Notes: a model not told the origin generated them from the letters alone. Shown: positions 17,285 through 29,634, numbered from the stretch's first letter. The stretch: DNA of 64,000 nucleotides from Flaccisagitta enflata (GCA_965153355.1 OZ231128.1:12834001-12898000), one strand, 5' to 3'. Made by a program: numbers and translations.

Positions 17285-17755
17285 AAAGGTTGATAGGGGT
17301 TGATGCACTTGAGGATAGATGCCAAATGGGCCACTATGGGATCCGGATCTGGATGTGAAAGGAATTGTTAGATTGGGGTTGATGCGTATGAGAGTGGACG
17401 CTAAATAGGCAGTATGAGATCCGGATCTGGTTAAGGAGGGGGATTGTTAGATTAGGGTTGATGCATATGAGAGTGGACGCCAAATTGGCAGTATCAGATG
17501 CGAATCCGGTTAGGGAAGGGATTGTTAGATTAGGGTTGATGCATATGAGAGTGGACGCCAAATAGGCAGTATCAGATGCGAATCCGGTTAGGGAAGGGAT
17601 TGTTAGATTAGGGTTGATGCATATGAGAGTGGACGCCAAATAGGCAGTATGAGCTATATGAGATCCGGATCCGGTTAGGGAAGGAATCTTAAAATTGGGG
17701 TTGATGCGCACGAGGGCGGGCGCCAGATGGGCCATTATGAGATCCGGATACGGAA
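17285..17755. repeat. 78-bp minisatellite
   Basis: About six units containing TTGTTAGATTAGGGTTGATG...GAGAGTGGACGCCAAATAGGCAGTAT...GATGCGAATCCGGTTAGGGA. Central units start at 17,444, 17,522 and 17,600, exactly 78 bp apart, and outer units are diverged. Because 78 is 26 codons, a minus-strand frame (17,334-17,969, 211 codons) stays open through it. I see no domain and treat it as repeat-derived. Confidence 0.92.
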
Positions 17756-18054
17756 GATTTGAGAAATGACAAATCGGGAAATGGAGGGTCACCGGTGGAT
17801 GGCTAGGTGCATGGTGTGGCCGTGTGGGCAACGGAAGGTATAGTATGAATATTGTCACCTCGAAAGTAGATAAATCAAAGTGGAGAAAGGGTAAGATATG
17901 ACAAAATTTCACTGAGTGCTTACAGCATGGTGGGTGTGATGGACAAATGGAGTCTTGGATGCAGTTCAAATATCATCTTTTCTTCATTTTCGTTCAAAAG
18001 TTTTCTGTGACATGATTTTCAATATTTGACTCTCAAACCGAAGTGTACGGAATA

Positions 18055-18235
18055 ATGCTTTGTAGTCGCGTACTCGCGGTTCGCGGGTCCTTCGGCCCTT
18101 CGGTCCGTCCGTAGATCTGTCATGGTCAAATTGAAAAATGTGAAAACGTGCTTTTAGATGCTGCGGTTGCAAGGTGTGTGCAAGGAGGTTTGAAAGAGGG
18201 GTACGCGCCCCTGCCCACCCAATTTTTTAACCCCG
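18055..18235 (-). mobile_element. Family B copy, reverse orientation, decayed hairpin
   Basis: Near 18,063 is TAGTCGCGTACTCGCGGTT, a decayed version of the terminal hairpin, followed by CCTTCGGTCCGTCCG. At about 18,200-18,232 is the CGCCCCTGCCCACCC block and CCCCGCGTTA, which matches the complement of the GGGTGGGCAGGGGC part of other copies. Confidence 0.6.
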
Positions 18236-18568
18236 CGTTACTTGTTCTGACTTTAACACTTTAGAAATATTCCGCCTCGACGTTTCCCTGAATATGACGA
18301 TATTCTTTCTTATCCATTCACAACCGAAGATTGAATACTCCAATCTTCCTACCCCCTGCCCCCTCCCCCTCCAAAACCCTGGGTTTCATGCTTCTATTTC
18401 TCAAACGTGTGCATGCGAATATCTAACTGATTGTTTCCGTCGGTTGGTGTGCTCGTCTGTCTATACATCGGTTGGTTTGGGCTATTCGGATCATTGTGAG
18501 CAGTTTATTGCTTCACTCCCCCTGTAAATTTAGTTTTTTGGTAAGTATTTCCTTGATGACGTCAGTTC

Positions 18569-18625
18569 CAGGCGTTAATATTCTGCAAACCTACCGAGAG
18601 GCAAAAATTTTTCCGACACTGAAGT
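18569..18625 (+). mobile_element. hAT-type MITE end fragment (family D)
   Basis: CAGGCGTTAATATTCTGCAA followed by CTACCGAGAGGCAAAAATTTTTCCGACAC matches the end of the complete MITE at 43,449-43,970 (reverse complement of 43,915-43,970). No second end is visible nearby. Confidence 0.6.
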
Positions 18626-18717
18626 CACAGGCCTGGTGATTCTAGATCAGCAAGCAGCGCCGCTTCACAAAAGGGGACAAAATAAGATACAGGCAGGTCA
18701 AAGAAGAAGAAGAAGAA

Positions 18718-18868
18718 CAAGGCCGGACAACACGGCCAATACCAGTTGCGGACGGGTGGACAGGGGTGGAAATGCGCGTTTTTACAATTTCCGATTGGTC
18801 ACCATGACCGACGGACGGACCGATGGATGGACAAAGCCTCTTCTAGAGTTGCGTGTTCACTACTAAAA
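18718..18868 (+). mobile_element. Family B element
   Basis: AAGGCCGGACAACACGGCCA start, then AGTTGCGGACGGGTGGACAGGGG, a short GACC/GGAC tract, GGACAAAGCCTCTTCTAGAG and a partly decayed hairpin AGTTGCGTGTTCACTACT, followed by AAAAG. Confidence 0.7.
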
Positions 18869-18869
18869 G

Positions 18870-19000
18870 TAAAAGAAAAATAAAAAGTAGAAGAAGAAGA
18901 AGAAGAAGAAGAAGAAGAAGAAGAAGAAAAAGAAAAAGAAAAAAAAGAAAAAGAAAAAGAAAAAGAAAAAGAAAAAGAAAAAGAAAAAGAAAAAGAAGAA
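18870..19000. repeat. (GAA)n-(GAAAAA)n array
   Basis: Purine-only tract that moves from GAA to GAAAAA units, directly after a family B 3-prime end. Confidence 0.93.
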
Positions 19001-19466
19001 ATGATATCATTTGCATATTGCAGTTTAAAGATAATTGGTCCATTGTAATTTCGTTGATTCGGAATACTGTCAATTAGAATTGAAACTGTGACTTGAACTC
19101 ATATTTTTCTATTGTCAATGTGAAAAAGAAAACTTGATGCGCATGTAAAAGATATCCGTATCGTAATGTTGTTCACATAGTTTTCCGCAGGTATGATTTA
19201 TATTGATCATTAATTCAGTCAAAAATCCTTTTTCTGGAGAAGTTCCGCAATCGTATCCATGTCCGTGTCCGTATCTCTCCTCTAAGCAATCGCCACTGCG
19301 GTAGTGCCCAGTCCCTACCTGGGAGGCTGTGACCCTGTAGGGATGTGTTGGCTATCTAACTATAACAAGAAAGGTTCAATTAAGTGGTTATCTACTGTCT
19401 AAGATTGTGAGAAATAGGGTTGGGACTAGGGATAAAGTTAGCGCTTGGTGTATGTTTGGTTTTGTA
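19001..19466. other. Intergenic DNA without a supported gene
   Basis: No repeat, RNA gene or convincing coding frame seen. Confidence 0.45.
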
Positions 19467-20244
19467 CAGGGAATACCGCGCCAAATGATACAAAAGAAAA
19501 CGACATAACTTTGCTTCTAGAGATAGTAGATCAATTTTGTAAAAAGATCCAGAGAGCTCTTAAAAAACGATTTTTTACTATTCAGTTCAGACTTTATGAG
19601 GAAGAACTACTTAGTGCTCGCATCGTTTTGATAAACTACAGCTTTTTTTAATGTTTTAAAGGAAAATCGAGGATTTTTAATGGTTTTGAACATAAAATTA
19701 GTGGTTCCCATTAAAATATTGAGCAAAAATTGTAGGATTTTACCAAACTTGATTCGAATTCAATTCAAATTTTAGATATGCTCACTTTGTTTTAAAAATT
19801 AAACATTTGGACTAATGAAGACAACTTAGAGGATTCATCTTCTTTGAGCAACAAATTGGAAGTGGTGAAAAAAAAACCAGTTTTCTTGATTTGAAATGTC
19901 CCCACTGTATCTGTTCCAACAATTTCAAAATAAATTTTTAATTATCTTTAATATGAGCCCAATCTCATGTATTTAGCTCAATTTGTTTGGAAATGATATT
20001 GAATTGAAGATGAAAGGGTCAGCTGCTTTGAATGAGAGAAATTTGATAAAATGATTTTTTTCAAAATGAATGTTTTTAAAACACATTCTATGGAGGGCCA
20101 AAACCGTTAGGAGGTTGGAATGTATCAGAACAGGATAAAATCGTTTTTACAGTGCTTTCTAACACTTTTTTTGGATTTGAAATATCTTTTTCCAATGCAG
20201 AATTATGTCGTTTTCTTTTGTATCTTTCGGCGGGGTATTCCCTG
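19467..20244. mobile_element. Foldback element, about 0.78 kb
   Basis: The left end CAGGGAATACC is preceded by TA. The right end GGTATTCCCTG is followed by TTTAA. Both ends continue with a matching block (ATACAAAAGAAAACGACATA on the left, its complement on the right). The arms are alignable but more diverged toward the centre near 19,855. It is AT-rich and non-coding. Confidence 0.8.
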
Positions 20245-20879
20245 TTTAATGTAGCTTGAGTGTGCTTTTATTGAAGATTTACCCTTTTGGGAAAAACCTA
20301 GTGCGCATGGTATCTATTTGGATAAAATGTCTAGTATTAAAATCAGTACAAAGTTGTTTTCTTGTTGTTTGGACATCCCTTTGCAAAGTCCAATGAAAAT
20401 CATATAAACTAATGAGAAAAACCATTAAAAATGTTTTTCTGAAGAGCTGAGGGCAGTTGGGGCAAATATGAAACATCTTCTCTGTAGGGGAATTGTTTTG
20501 AGATCCGGCAGGCTATCAAATTATGAGTGCATGAAGCTATGAAAGTGCGATCCTGAGGGGGAAGGGTGCTTCACCTTACCGCTGATCCCCACCTTCAAGT
20601 CAAGTTGGCAGGTTGCCTGGGCAGAAAAGAAGAATCATGATGCTTGCTGATGTCATTAGTCTTTTCGCGACCCATAGCGGTAATAAGTTGCAAAATGACA
20701 CACTAAATTACTACATGTATGAACTTCTTTGCCCAAATTGGCTATGACATAAAACCTAAAAACCAATTATGTGTAATATTTCAAAAGAAATTTATAATTC
20801 TATCAGAAAATCAAATTTTTTTTACACATCCGACAAAATGTCTCTAGTAATCCACAGACCCCTTCAGGTTTATAATCTC
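20245..20879. other. Intergenic DNA without a supported gene
   Basis: AT-rich unique sequence with only short frames. Nothing recognised. Confidence 0.45.
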
Positions 20880-21112
<233 letters not shown>

Positions 21113-21190
21113 TTTTTCTTCTCCCTTCCGACAAATTTCTCTACCTTCCGAGAAGCGGCGCTTCCCGCTTTTCCAAATGTGAAGGCTTGG
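21113..21190 (-). mobile_element. hAT-type MITE end fragment (family D)
   Basis: CTTCCGACAAATTTCTCTAC and CCGAGAAGCGGCGCTTCCCGC match the reverse complement of 43,470-43,510 in the complete MITE. As there, it adjoins a GAAA/CTTT array. Confidence 0.6.
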
Positions 21191-22000
21191 TCAGTTCATT
21201 GACTAAAAATTCATCGCATCGTCGAGAGTCGTAAAGCATGGACAGGGTACGTACCTTGTGACAATTCCTGTAGACAAACTCATGATATCAGCTTGATTAC
21301 ATCAAAACAAATTGATGCGAGAACACAATATGCAGGAAATCAAATTGTTGGCGATTATGTGGTGATTTGCGGGTGAAAAGTGTTTATTTTTCGTGTTGAT
21401 GGGTTCTTATAGATTTCGCATTGTGCACTCTGGAAACTATTATATTAGTGGTACATCGGCTATGGTTGGGCTGACAGGTGAGCTTATGCACCTCATCTGC
21501 CAGCCAATCAAGGGACCCACAAACCTGGCACCAAACTCTCATTGTTTTGGCCTGTCGGAGTGCGCTTGTACGTTTTAGCGTCGCCGTGGACGGGTCTCCT
21601 CTGCGGATCTTATTCAAGATCCGTTCAAATATTTATTTCCAAATGTGCTTACTATGAGAGATTTGCAGGCACTTTCACGGGCATAATCTTGATTATATAT
21701 GGACATGCTGGAGATGTGAAGAATGGACAGCTTGTGAGTTGCTCCACGTCAACGAGGTAAAAAGAGAGAGCGTGTATCTTGAAAACCTTTACAAAAATTT
21801 ACATGGATGAGGATGTCAAAATGTCGCAATGAAAAATCACGCTTTTTTTATGACATATATACACAAATTGATTTAAATGATTAAACTGCTATATGCAAAT
21901 TAGCTTTTTACAGAAGAGGATCATGAGAAGAAAACTGAATATTGAAGAAAACTGCAAGCGAAAAACGGATTGAAAGCCGTCTTTAAGATAAAACTGATCT
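21191..22000. other. Intergenic DNA without a supported gene
   Basis: Short frames of 60-77 codons on both strands, none with recognisable motifs. Confidence 0.45.
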
Positions 22001-22009
22001 GATTTTAGT

Positions 22010-22448
22010 AGCGCACCTCACGATTCTATCAGGCACTCTTCAGTCGGTCGGTCGGTCAGTCACACTCGCATTTTTGGGGTTGCCGCTCCTGCCAGAGTGC
22101 TCAAATAGCCTTCTTCATCACTGGCCCCACCCATCCGCAAGTGGCTAAGGTTGCTCTTCATCCGGGCCTGTTTTTATATGCGTCATGGCATCTCTATAGG
22201 AGGGATTGTACGTCACGCCTTTTTCAACAAGTACCCCGGGGGTACAACGATGCGTCCACATGCGGCTTAGCTTGTTAAGAATGATGCAATATTGCATCAA
22301 CCTTGTGGAATGATGCAATAATCTGAAATATTTCCAAGATTCTATGCATTTTCATCATTCTCAACTCGATCACAACGGACCGACCGACCAACCAACCGAC
22401 CGATGGACGGACGGACAAAGCCTCTTATAGAGATGCGTGGACGCATCA
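22010..22448. mobile_element. Family B pair, including a well-kept GATGCG-type hairpin
   Basis: The 3-prime end has GACC/AACC/GGAC units, then GGACAAAGCCTCTTATAGAG and the hairpin GATGCGTGGACGCATC (22,432-22,447) with a perfect 7-bp stem and 2-nt loop, followed by AAAAAA. An inverted, decayed counterpart GATGCGTCCACATGC lies at 22,249. A further reverse fragment with CAGTCGGTCGGTCGGTCAGT lies at 22,043-22,070. Confidence 0.65.
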
Positions 22449-23056
22449 AAAAATCTCCTAGATGACGTTTCGAGTTGCCCGGACGGGCTTGTTTCTAAGG
22501 AAAACGAGGGAGAAGAAACCTGCAACGGAAATTCCTCGAACTTGACCAGCGCGGGCAGCCGAGCATTAAGAGTTTCAACCAGTTGAGAGTAAAGTTAGTT
22601 CGCTGCGCATATCATAAAGGATCTCAGAGACTTTCGCGCAATGATTGCCTGACAGAGCAAAGGGGATATCTGACCGCGCAAGACCAGGGGGGTGAAGTGA
22701 ATATCGCTGTGAACATAAGGTGTCAAGAACTATGTCTTTTTGATTGATACTGCAAATATTCAATGACTGTGAGACCCAGGGTTGGATCAGCAATTCGGCA
22801 TTCTAGGCCGGCCCTGAAGCTCCTGAGGGCTAAGGGCCTCGCAACCTGTCTTACTGATGCAATTAGTTTAATTGGAACAAGAAAACGTAAGCAACTGTTG
22901 ATATATCGCTTTCTCTCAGACACATGAACGCAGACAGAGACAGAGACAGAAAGACAGACAAACAAGCTTTGGAGTTATCGGAAGAGAAGTGACGCTTCAT
23001 TGACCAAATCTGATGGACCGGAGCTCAAATTTGACGAGTTCGACCTCATGAACTCG

Positions 23057-23059
<3 letters not shown>
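22449..23059. other. Intergenic DNA without a supported gene
   Basis: No supported coding region. A small GACA/GAGACA stretch lies at about 22,930-22,955. Confidence 0.45.

Positions 23060-23143
<84 letters not shown>
23060..23143. repeat. (GA)n microsatellite
   Basis: Pure dinucleotide array of about 84 bp. Confidence 0.97.
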
Positions 23144-23146
<3 letters not shown>

Positions 23147-23299
23147 TGATGGCGATGGCGAGTACCATCACACAACAAAACATCGTCAGTTTGACGCCGT
23201 CTTTAACATTACAGTTAGTCTCTTGGTCGATTGGAATATATGACCTTGGTTCGTCCATCCCAAAGCCTAAGCTTAAAAGAATACAAAATGGCGGCTCTA

Positions 23300-23920
<621 letters not shown>

Positions 23921-24092
23921 TTTGCCCTTCATTTTTAGCGGGAATTTTTCACTTTCTTCCCACGCGCCTTTTTTTTTCTCAATGTCGATCAGAAGAATGG
24001 CCAACAAAAAATAGAAGGATATATATGAGCTCCACAATCTTCACATTGTGATGGGGATGCAAATCCGCGCAACTGGGTATCCAGCATGTACA

Positions 24093-24280
24093 GACAGAAA
24101 CAGTCTATAAGAGTGTCTAGTCTAGTCTAGTCTATATGAGGTAGTGATTTGGAAACCACGCGCAATGGGGGTATTTATGGAGACTTCTGATAACATTTTC
24201 TTCCGTTCTGTTAAAAATCTAAGGAACACTAGATGCACTGAAAATTGAACAATGTAAACATGAATCTAGTAAAAAAAAAA
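24093..24280 (+). repeat. A-tailed dispersed repeat, copy 1 (SINE-like)
   Basis: About 188 bp from GACAGAAACAGTCTATAAGA through three GTCTA units to a terminal A run. It is nearly identical to 25,871-26,064. Terminal poly(A) in both copies suggests retroposition, but I find no polymerase III A or B box and no target duplication. Confidence 0.7.
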
Positions 24281-24339
24281 GCGCTGTTCCTGACCACTGT
24301 TTCTGACGCTGTACTTGTAAAGAGGACTAGAAAGCTTCA

Positions 24340-24589
24340 CTCTTTCTCAGTGTGTGTGTCTCAGCTGTTTCTTTCTCTGTGTGACTGTTTCTATGTATCT
24401 GTACACGTCTGTATATTTGTCTGTTAAATTTCTCGCATTGTTTTTTCTTTGACCCTTGTCTTTCCGTCTCTCTGTCTTTCTGTCTCTCTGCCTGTCTCTG
24501 TGTCAGTGTCTGTTTCCATCTCTGTCTCTGTATGACTGTGTGTAATTTGTCTAACTGTATGTATTTTTTCCCCTGCCACTGTCTTTGTA

Positions 24590-24596
<7 letters not shown>
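24340..24596. repeat. Diverged TGTCTC/TGTG-rich stretch
   Basis: Irregular CTGT/CTCT-rich sequence leading into the pure (TG)n array. Confidence 0.7.
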
Positions 24597-24683
<87 letters not shown>

Positions 24684-24757
24684 TTTGTGTATCTGTATAA
24701 GTGTATATGTCTGTGTTGTTCTGTGTCTGTCTGTTAGTGTCTGTTTTTGTCTGCCTG

Positions 24758-24846
<89 letters not shown>
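24597..24846. repeat. (TG)n and (TC)n compound array
   Basis: About 86 bp of (TG)n, then TGTCTG variants, then about 80 bp of (TC)n. Confidence 0.96.
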
Positions 24847-25075
24847 TAATTACGACGAGGTTATTGCTCTGACCAGAGAGAGTTCGCTTTGGTGCAACTG
24901 TGCAAGTGCATCTTTTGTCCATAAGTTGGTCGTTGTCCGTGAGTCGGTCGAGCGGTTCGTTGGTTGAGGACCTTGACCGTCTCTTGACACTGACCGAATT
25001 CTGGCCGGGAGAGGGCGGAGTCGGACTGTTTAGTCGTTCCAAGAATTCCAGGGCCTCTGGGACCAAAGGAAAACA

Positions 25076-25722
25076 GGTCGCCCAAGGGCAATATGTGGTC
25101 AGCGATACCCGTTGCCCTGCTTTGCATGATTGTGAATTGGAGTAAAGGGAAGCAGGGCAGTGGCCCCAAAGGGGACAAAGTCCTGTAGAACACAGGGGAC
25201 TTATGTTCGTTCGTCCGTCTGTCAGTCTGTCCGTTCGTCTATCTGTCCATCCGACCCCAGGCCCTCTCAGGCCTGAAATCTGCCCTCTCAGGCCTAAAAT
25301 CTACCCTCTCAGGCCTGAAATCTGCCCTCTCAGATTTAAGGCCTGAGAGGGCCTGAGAGAGCAGATTTCAGACCTGAGAGGGCAGATTTTAGGCTTGAGA
25401 GGGTAGAATCAAAGCATGAGAAGGCAGATTCAAGGCCTTTTAGAGGGCAGATTTCAGGCCTGAGTGGGTCTGAGAGGGCGGATTCCAGACCTAAGAGGGC
25501 AAATTACAGGCCTGGGAGGGCAGATTCAAGGCCTGGGAAGGCAGATTCAAGGCCTAAGAGGCCAATTCTCATCCCTGAGAGGGTAGATTTCAGCCCTGAG
25601 AGGGCAGATTTCAGGCCTGAGGGGCCCAGGGAGGGGGGGACAAATAAATGAACAAACAAATGAACAAACAAAAGTCCCCTGTGTTCTACAGGACCTGGTC
25701 CCCTTCGAGGTCGCTGCCCAAA
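25076..25722. mobile_element. Family A TIR element
   Basis: It begins with GGTCGCCCAAGGGCAATATG and CGATACCCGTTGCCCTGCTT. The left terminal block 25,157-25,203 (AGTGGCCCCAAAGGGGACAA...AGAACACAGGGGACT) is the inverted complement of the right block 25,672-25,718 (AGTCCCCTGTGTTCTACAGG...GTCGCTGCCC). The interior contains 15 or more imperfect units around TTCAGGCCTGAGAGGGCAGA, first in one orientation and then the other. It is non-coding. Confidence 0.78.
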
Positions 25723-25870
25723 AAGTAGAGAATGACTTTTAAGTCAAGGTTGGAATCAATGGTAATTTGTTGATGAATTACGTCAATGATTTCATTATTC
25801 TTTTCAATGTGTAGTTGTTTCTAGTGGGCTGTGGTTCATTTAGAGATGTGAGGAAAAAATCACATAGAAT

Positions 25871-26064
25871 GACAGAAACAGTCTATAAGAGTGTCTAGTC
25901 TAGTCTAGTCTATAAGAGGTAGTGATTTAGAAACCACGCGCAATGGGGGCATTTATGGAGACTTCTGATAACATTTTCATCCGTTCTGTTAAAAATCTCA
26001 GGAACACTAGATGCACTGAAAATTGAAAATTGAACAATGTAACCATAAATCTAGTAAAAAAAAA
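25871..26064 (+). repeat. A-tailed dispersed repeat, copy 2 (SINE-like)
   Basis: Near-identical copy of 24,093-24,280 in the same orientation, 1.78 kb away. It differs by a few substitutions and a small AAATTGA duplication, and also ends in an A run. Confidence 0.7.
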
Positions 26065-26116
26065 TGTTTCCCCCCCCATCCCCTTGGTTTTTTGTGTTAG
26101 TCATTCTTTGATGAAT

Positions 26117-26204
26117 CGTTTGTTTGTTTGTTTGTTTGTTTGTTTGTTTGTTTGTTTGTTTGTTTGTTTGTTTGTTTGTTTGTTTGTTTGTTCGTTTGTT
26201 CGTT
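26117..26204. repeat. (GTTT)n microsatellite
   Basis: About 22 GTTT units with two GTTC variants at the right end. Confidence 0.97.
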
Positions 26205-26246
26205 TCTTCTTTTCCTTCACTCTTTCTTTCTCTCATCCTTACACCA

Positions 26247-26858
26247 TCTTGGTCAAAAATATTGTCTCACCTTTATGACTAAATTGCGATGAAAGTACTC
26301 AAAAAACCGTATTGAAATCAGTGACCATGAAAAAAGCTTGAAAAAATCTTCAAAATGCCGCCATCCAGAGTTCAGTAGCTCAATTTGTTTAGATTTTACA
26401 GCTAAAATAGCTAAAACGTTCACTTCAACAAAAAGCAGAAAATATGCAAAAAAGTGAGGGGAAAAATATTGACCTGTTCATTTTCGTTTTTTCTTAGCTT
26501 ATCATGATAAAATCATATAAAAATCGGTGACCATTGGAAAGAGCTTCAAAGAATCTGTCTAATGGCGCTAAGCAGATTTTTCTAGTTCAAACCATTTAGA
26601 TGTTATATAAAAATGAATATACCTTGGTTTGAAAAAGCTGAAGAAAACAATTGTTTTGAAAAATGAAGGACTTGTTATACAGAATTGTTTGAAAATCCTT
26701 CATTTATGTCCACCCAAATGATTACTAATGATATTCAGTACCAAGAAAGCCTAAACTATACATTTCTACAGAAAAATTGATTTTTTGTTAAAAAATAACA
26801 GCAATGAATGACTATGATGTTTTACTAAAACGATATTTTTTACCAAGATGGTATCCTG
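26247..26858. mobile_element. Foldback-type element, about 0.6 kb, diverged
   Basis: The left end ACACCATCTTGGTCAAAAAT matches the reverse complement of the right end (ATACCATCTTGGTAAAAAAT on the minus strand at 26,856). The interior has two direct copies of a block containing ATCGGTGACCATT-like sequence (about 26,310 and 26,524). The same block is found in the foldback at 10,611-11,220. Confidence 0.65.
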
Positions 26859-27430
26859 TTTTTCTCTTTTTTCTTTCTTTCTCTCTTTATTTCTTTCTCC
26901 TCATTCAAAACCTTTTGTAGTTGAGCATTGGGGAGTCTCGAGTTAGTTCGGACGGTGCTCTCCACTCCGCGAACGGCCTCGAACTTTAGCCAGGGAGCCG
27001 CAACGCTCGATTTCGTCCGACCGGCGTCATCGTCATCATCGTCGTCGTGGTCGTCAATCGTCTTCATCGTCGTCATTCCCTTTTCGGAACTGACCTTCGA
27101 CACAGTTTTGACCTCCAACGTCGCGTCGATTCGCATCATTAGTTTCCCGACCGACCACCAAACCTCAAAAACCCAACACAATATATATACACACAGAGAA
27201 CATAAATGTGTGTGTGTGTGTGTCTGTCTATAATAGCGCTTATTTCTCTCTCAGTTTCGGTCCCTCTCTCTGTCTCTGACTCTCTTGAATAATTTTTCCC
27301 GATGATTAATTCCAGAAGTTGAAGAAAACCGGAAAAAAAAAGAAAATATGACCGCCACATCAGGATGAGGCGAGAGGGGTAGGAGGCGGAAGGTTTAACA
27401 AGGCCAAGGATTACATAATGCAGGCCTGAC
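26859..27430. other. Intergenic DNA with a short trinucleotide run
   Basis: A GTC/ATC-type run lies at 27,026-27,080 and a short (GT)n at 27,208-27,222. A 113-codon minus-strand frame with an Asp run crosses it. Without a domain or splice evidence I do not call a gene. Confidence 0.45.
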
Positions 27431-27535
27431 GAAAACACTGAGTGACCGACCAACCGACCCACCGACCGACCGACCAACAATCAAACCAACCAACCAACCA
27501 ACGAACCAACTGACGGACAGAAACGTTGGAGCATC
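27431..27535 (+). mobile_element. Decayed family B tetranucleotide tract
   Basis: GTGACCGACCAACCGACCC followed by GACC and AACC units and then GGACAGAAACGTTGGAGCATCTATAAAG. This resembles the 3-prime part of family B, but the terminal hairpin is lost. Confidence 0.5.
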
Positions 27536-27699
27536 TATAAAGAAATAGAAGAAAACGGAAGTTCCCTGGAATGGATTACGGCTCTACTGACCCCGGTTTA
27601 CTTTTGTACGGGTCAGTCTCTCTGATCTGGACTGGAAAAAAATAATGTTACAGACAGACGTTACGGGCGCCAGACTATACTCTTACTACTCTCTCTCTC

Positions 27700-27710
27700 T
27701 GTCGTTCTCG

Positions 27711-27791
<81 letters not shown>
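27700..27791. repeat. (TC)n microsatellite
   Basis: About 85 bp of (TC)n with a few CTCGCT units at its left end. Confidence 0.96.
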
Positions 27792-27792
<1 letters not shown>

Positions 27793-28018
27793 AATTTTGT
27801 TTGTGATGTGTAAAAATGTTCTTATCACAGTATCAATTATTAACAGCTTGTCATCCATTCGATGGGCAATCAATTTTTCAGCTTTGGTCAGCCTGAGATA
27901 AAGAATCGTCCGATCACATCTTAAATAATTTTTTTAGAATTCCAAAATTCCAACTTTCATGTGGATTCTTTTTGTCAAGCCGTGTATCTTTTCTTACCAC
28001 GGTCCCTCCGTCTGTGTT

Positions 28019-28021
<3 letters not shown>

Positions 28022-28089
<68 letters not shown>

Positions 28090-28156
28090 CTCTCTATATA
28101 TATATATTATCATATATATATATATATATATATATCTCTTTCAAATTTTGACTTAT

Positions 28157-28208
<52 letters not shown>
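28022..28208. repeat. (TC)n-(TA)n-(GA)n compound array
   Basis: (TC)n at 28,022-28,068, (TA)n interrupted by TCTCTC and TTATCA at 28,068-28,136, then (GA)n at 28,160-28,208. The (TC)n and (GA)n arms are complementary, so the block is self-complementary with an AT-rich centre. Confidence 0.95.
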
Positions 28209-28210
<2 letters not shown>

Positions 28211-28344
28211 CATCCTCGTTTAACCCTCTTCGTCAACCCAAATGAATTCATTCGTCACACCATTTAGCAACACATTTTCTTTGTCGCGTAAAACTAACTG
28301 CTTTTGCTCTATTGTTATGGCTTGTTCATTCTGCGCGTCGCGGG

Positions 28345-28413
28345 ATCCGTCTTCGTCGCCGTCATCGTCATCGTCATCGTTGTCGTCAGCGTCGTCGTCA
28401 TCGTCATCGTCGC

Positions 28414-28466
<53 letters not shown>

Positions 28467-28490
28467 TCTTCACCGTTATCGTCGTTGTCA
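28345..28490. repeat. (GTC/ATC)n trinucleotide array
   Basis: About 145 bp of GTCGTC with GTCATC and GTCGCC variants. All three plus-strand frames are open but monotonous (Ser, Val, Arg). Confidence 0.93.
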
Positions 28491-28805
28491 TAACCTGTTT
28501 CCCCAAAATTTCTATGATGTATTCGGATTTAATCATTTTCTCCTTTGCACCTTGACAATGAATTCTGGGTAGGGAGTCGCACTAGTTAACTTCAACTAGT
28601 TAATTAACGAGACAAATTTAAAGACCCCTACACATAACCAAACAAGATTAATTAATCAAAAGGAAAAATGATTTAAATAATGTTTTTCCCCTTGAAAATA
28701 TGAAAGGATTTTTAGCCAAACTTAGGTTAACTAGGAACCAGTGGCTTTCGCCAAAACATGTGAATTGCTGGTGTTTTTCTAAATATGTTTAGTTCCAACA
28801 TGATT

Positions 28806-29150
28806 ATGTTGTGATGAACCAAAACCTTGTAGTTGTAGATACAGAGATAGGAAAGGAAGAACACAATAGAGCCAAATACCACTGTAAGGGAAAAACACCA
28901 GAGACAAAAAACTATATTATGATGAGCCAAAACCCTCTAGATATAGATAGAGGAAGGGAAGAACACAATTGAGCCAAATACCACTATGAGGGAAGAACAC
29001 CAGAGATAAAATGCTATATTGTGATGAGCTAAAACTATGTAGATATAGTGATAGGAGGGGAAGAACACAACTGAGCCAAATACCACTATGAGGGAAGAAC
29101 ACCAAAAACAAAATGCTATATTGTGATGAGCCAAAATACTATGTAGAAGC
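28806..29150. repeat. 102-108-bp minisatellite
   Basis: Three and a half units containing GATGAGCCAAAACC, GGAAGAACACAATTGAGCCA and AATACCACTATGAGGGAAGA. Unit starts are near 28,813, 28,921, 29,023 and 29,125. Units are multiples of three, giving open minus-strand frames of hydrophobic repeats. Confidence 0.9.
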
Positions 29151-29634
29151 TGTGGACACTAAAAAAGGGAGAAAGCCAAGAAGTAGAGTTTCAGTGAATT
29201 GCTTAACGCAATTCACAAAAACAAATCCACTTTTTGTTAAAATTCAAGTAGAACCAACAACGGCTAATAATTTTAGTAATATGGACATATCTGCGGGCTA
29301 ATAAGTCCAGTGAGAAAGAGATTCGTTTTTGCAGTCCTGTCCTGTACATCGGCTGAACGTGATGATGACCTGTCGCGACATGATTCCACCAACATGTTAC
29401 ATATCGTTTTCTTCTCCCAGAACTTGCTAGCATGCTAATGTTCATGTTCTCCGTTTACCTGCTATTTCCATTCATCATTTCCTTGGATTCAAAATCTTGT
29501 GTCAATATTGATGAAACGTAGAAAAATTTATTTTCACTTTCAGAATTAACGCTTCTTCATCACAATTCCGTAATCCAGCTTCTTGTCTCTTTTCTCGGTT
29601 ATTGTCTTTCCACTTCACCGGCCACCGACATCAG

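Noticed and set aside
17334-17969. 211-codon minus-strand frame with 26-residue repeats
   Set aside because: The repeats are the 78-bp minisatellite. The non-repeated N-terminal part has no recognised domain or start context.
26840-27181. 113-codon minus-strand frame with an Asp run
   Set aside because: The Asp run is a GTC/ATC trinucleotide repeat. The flanks are mixed but unrecognised, so an exon is possible but not supported.
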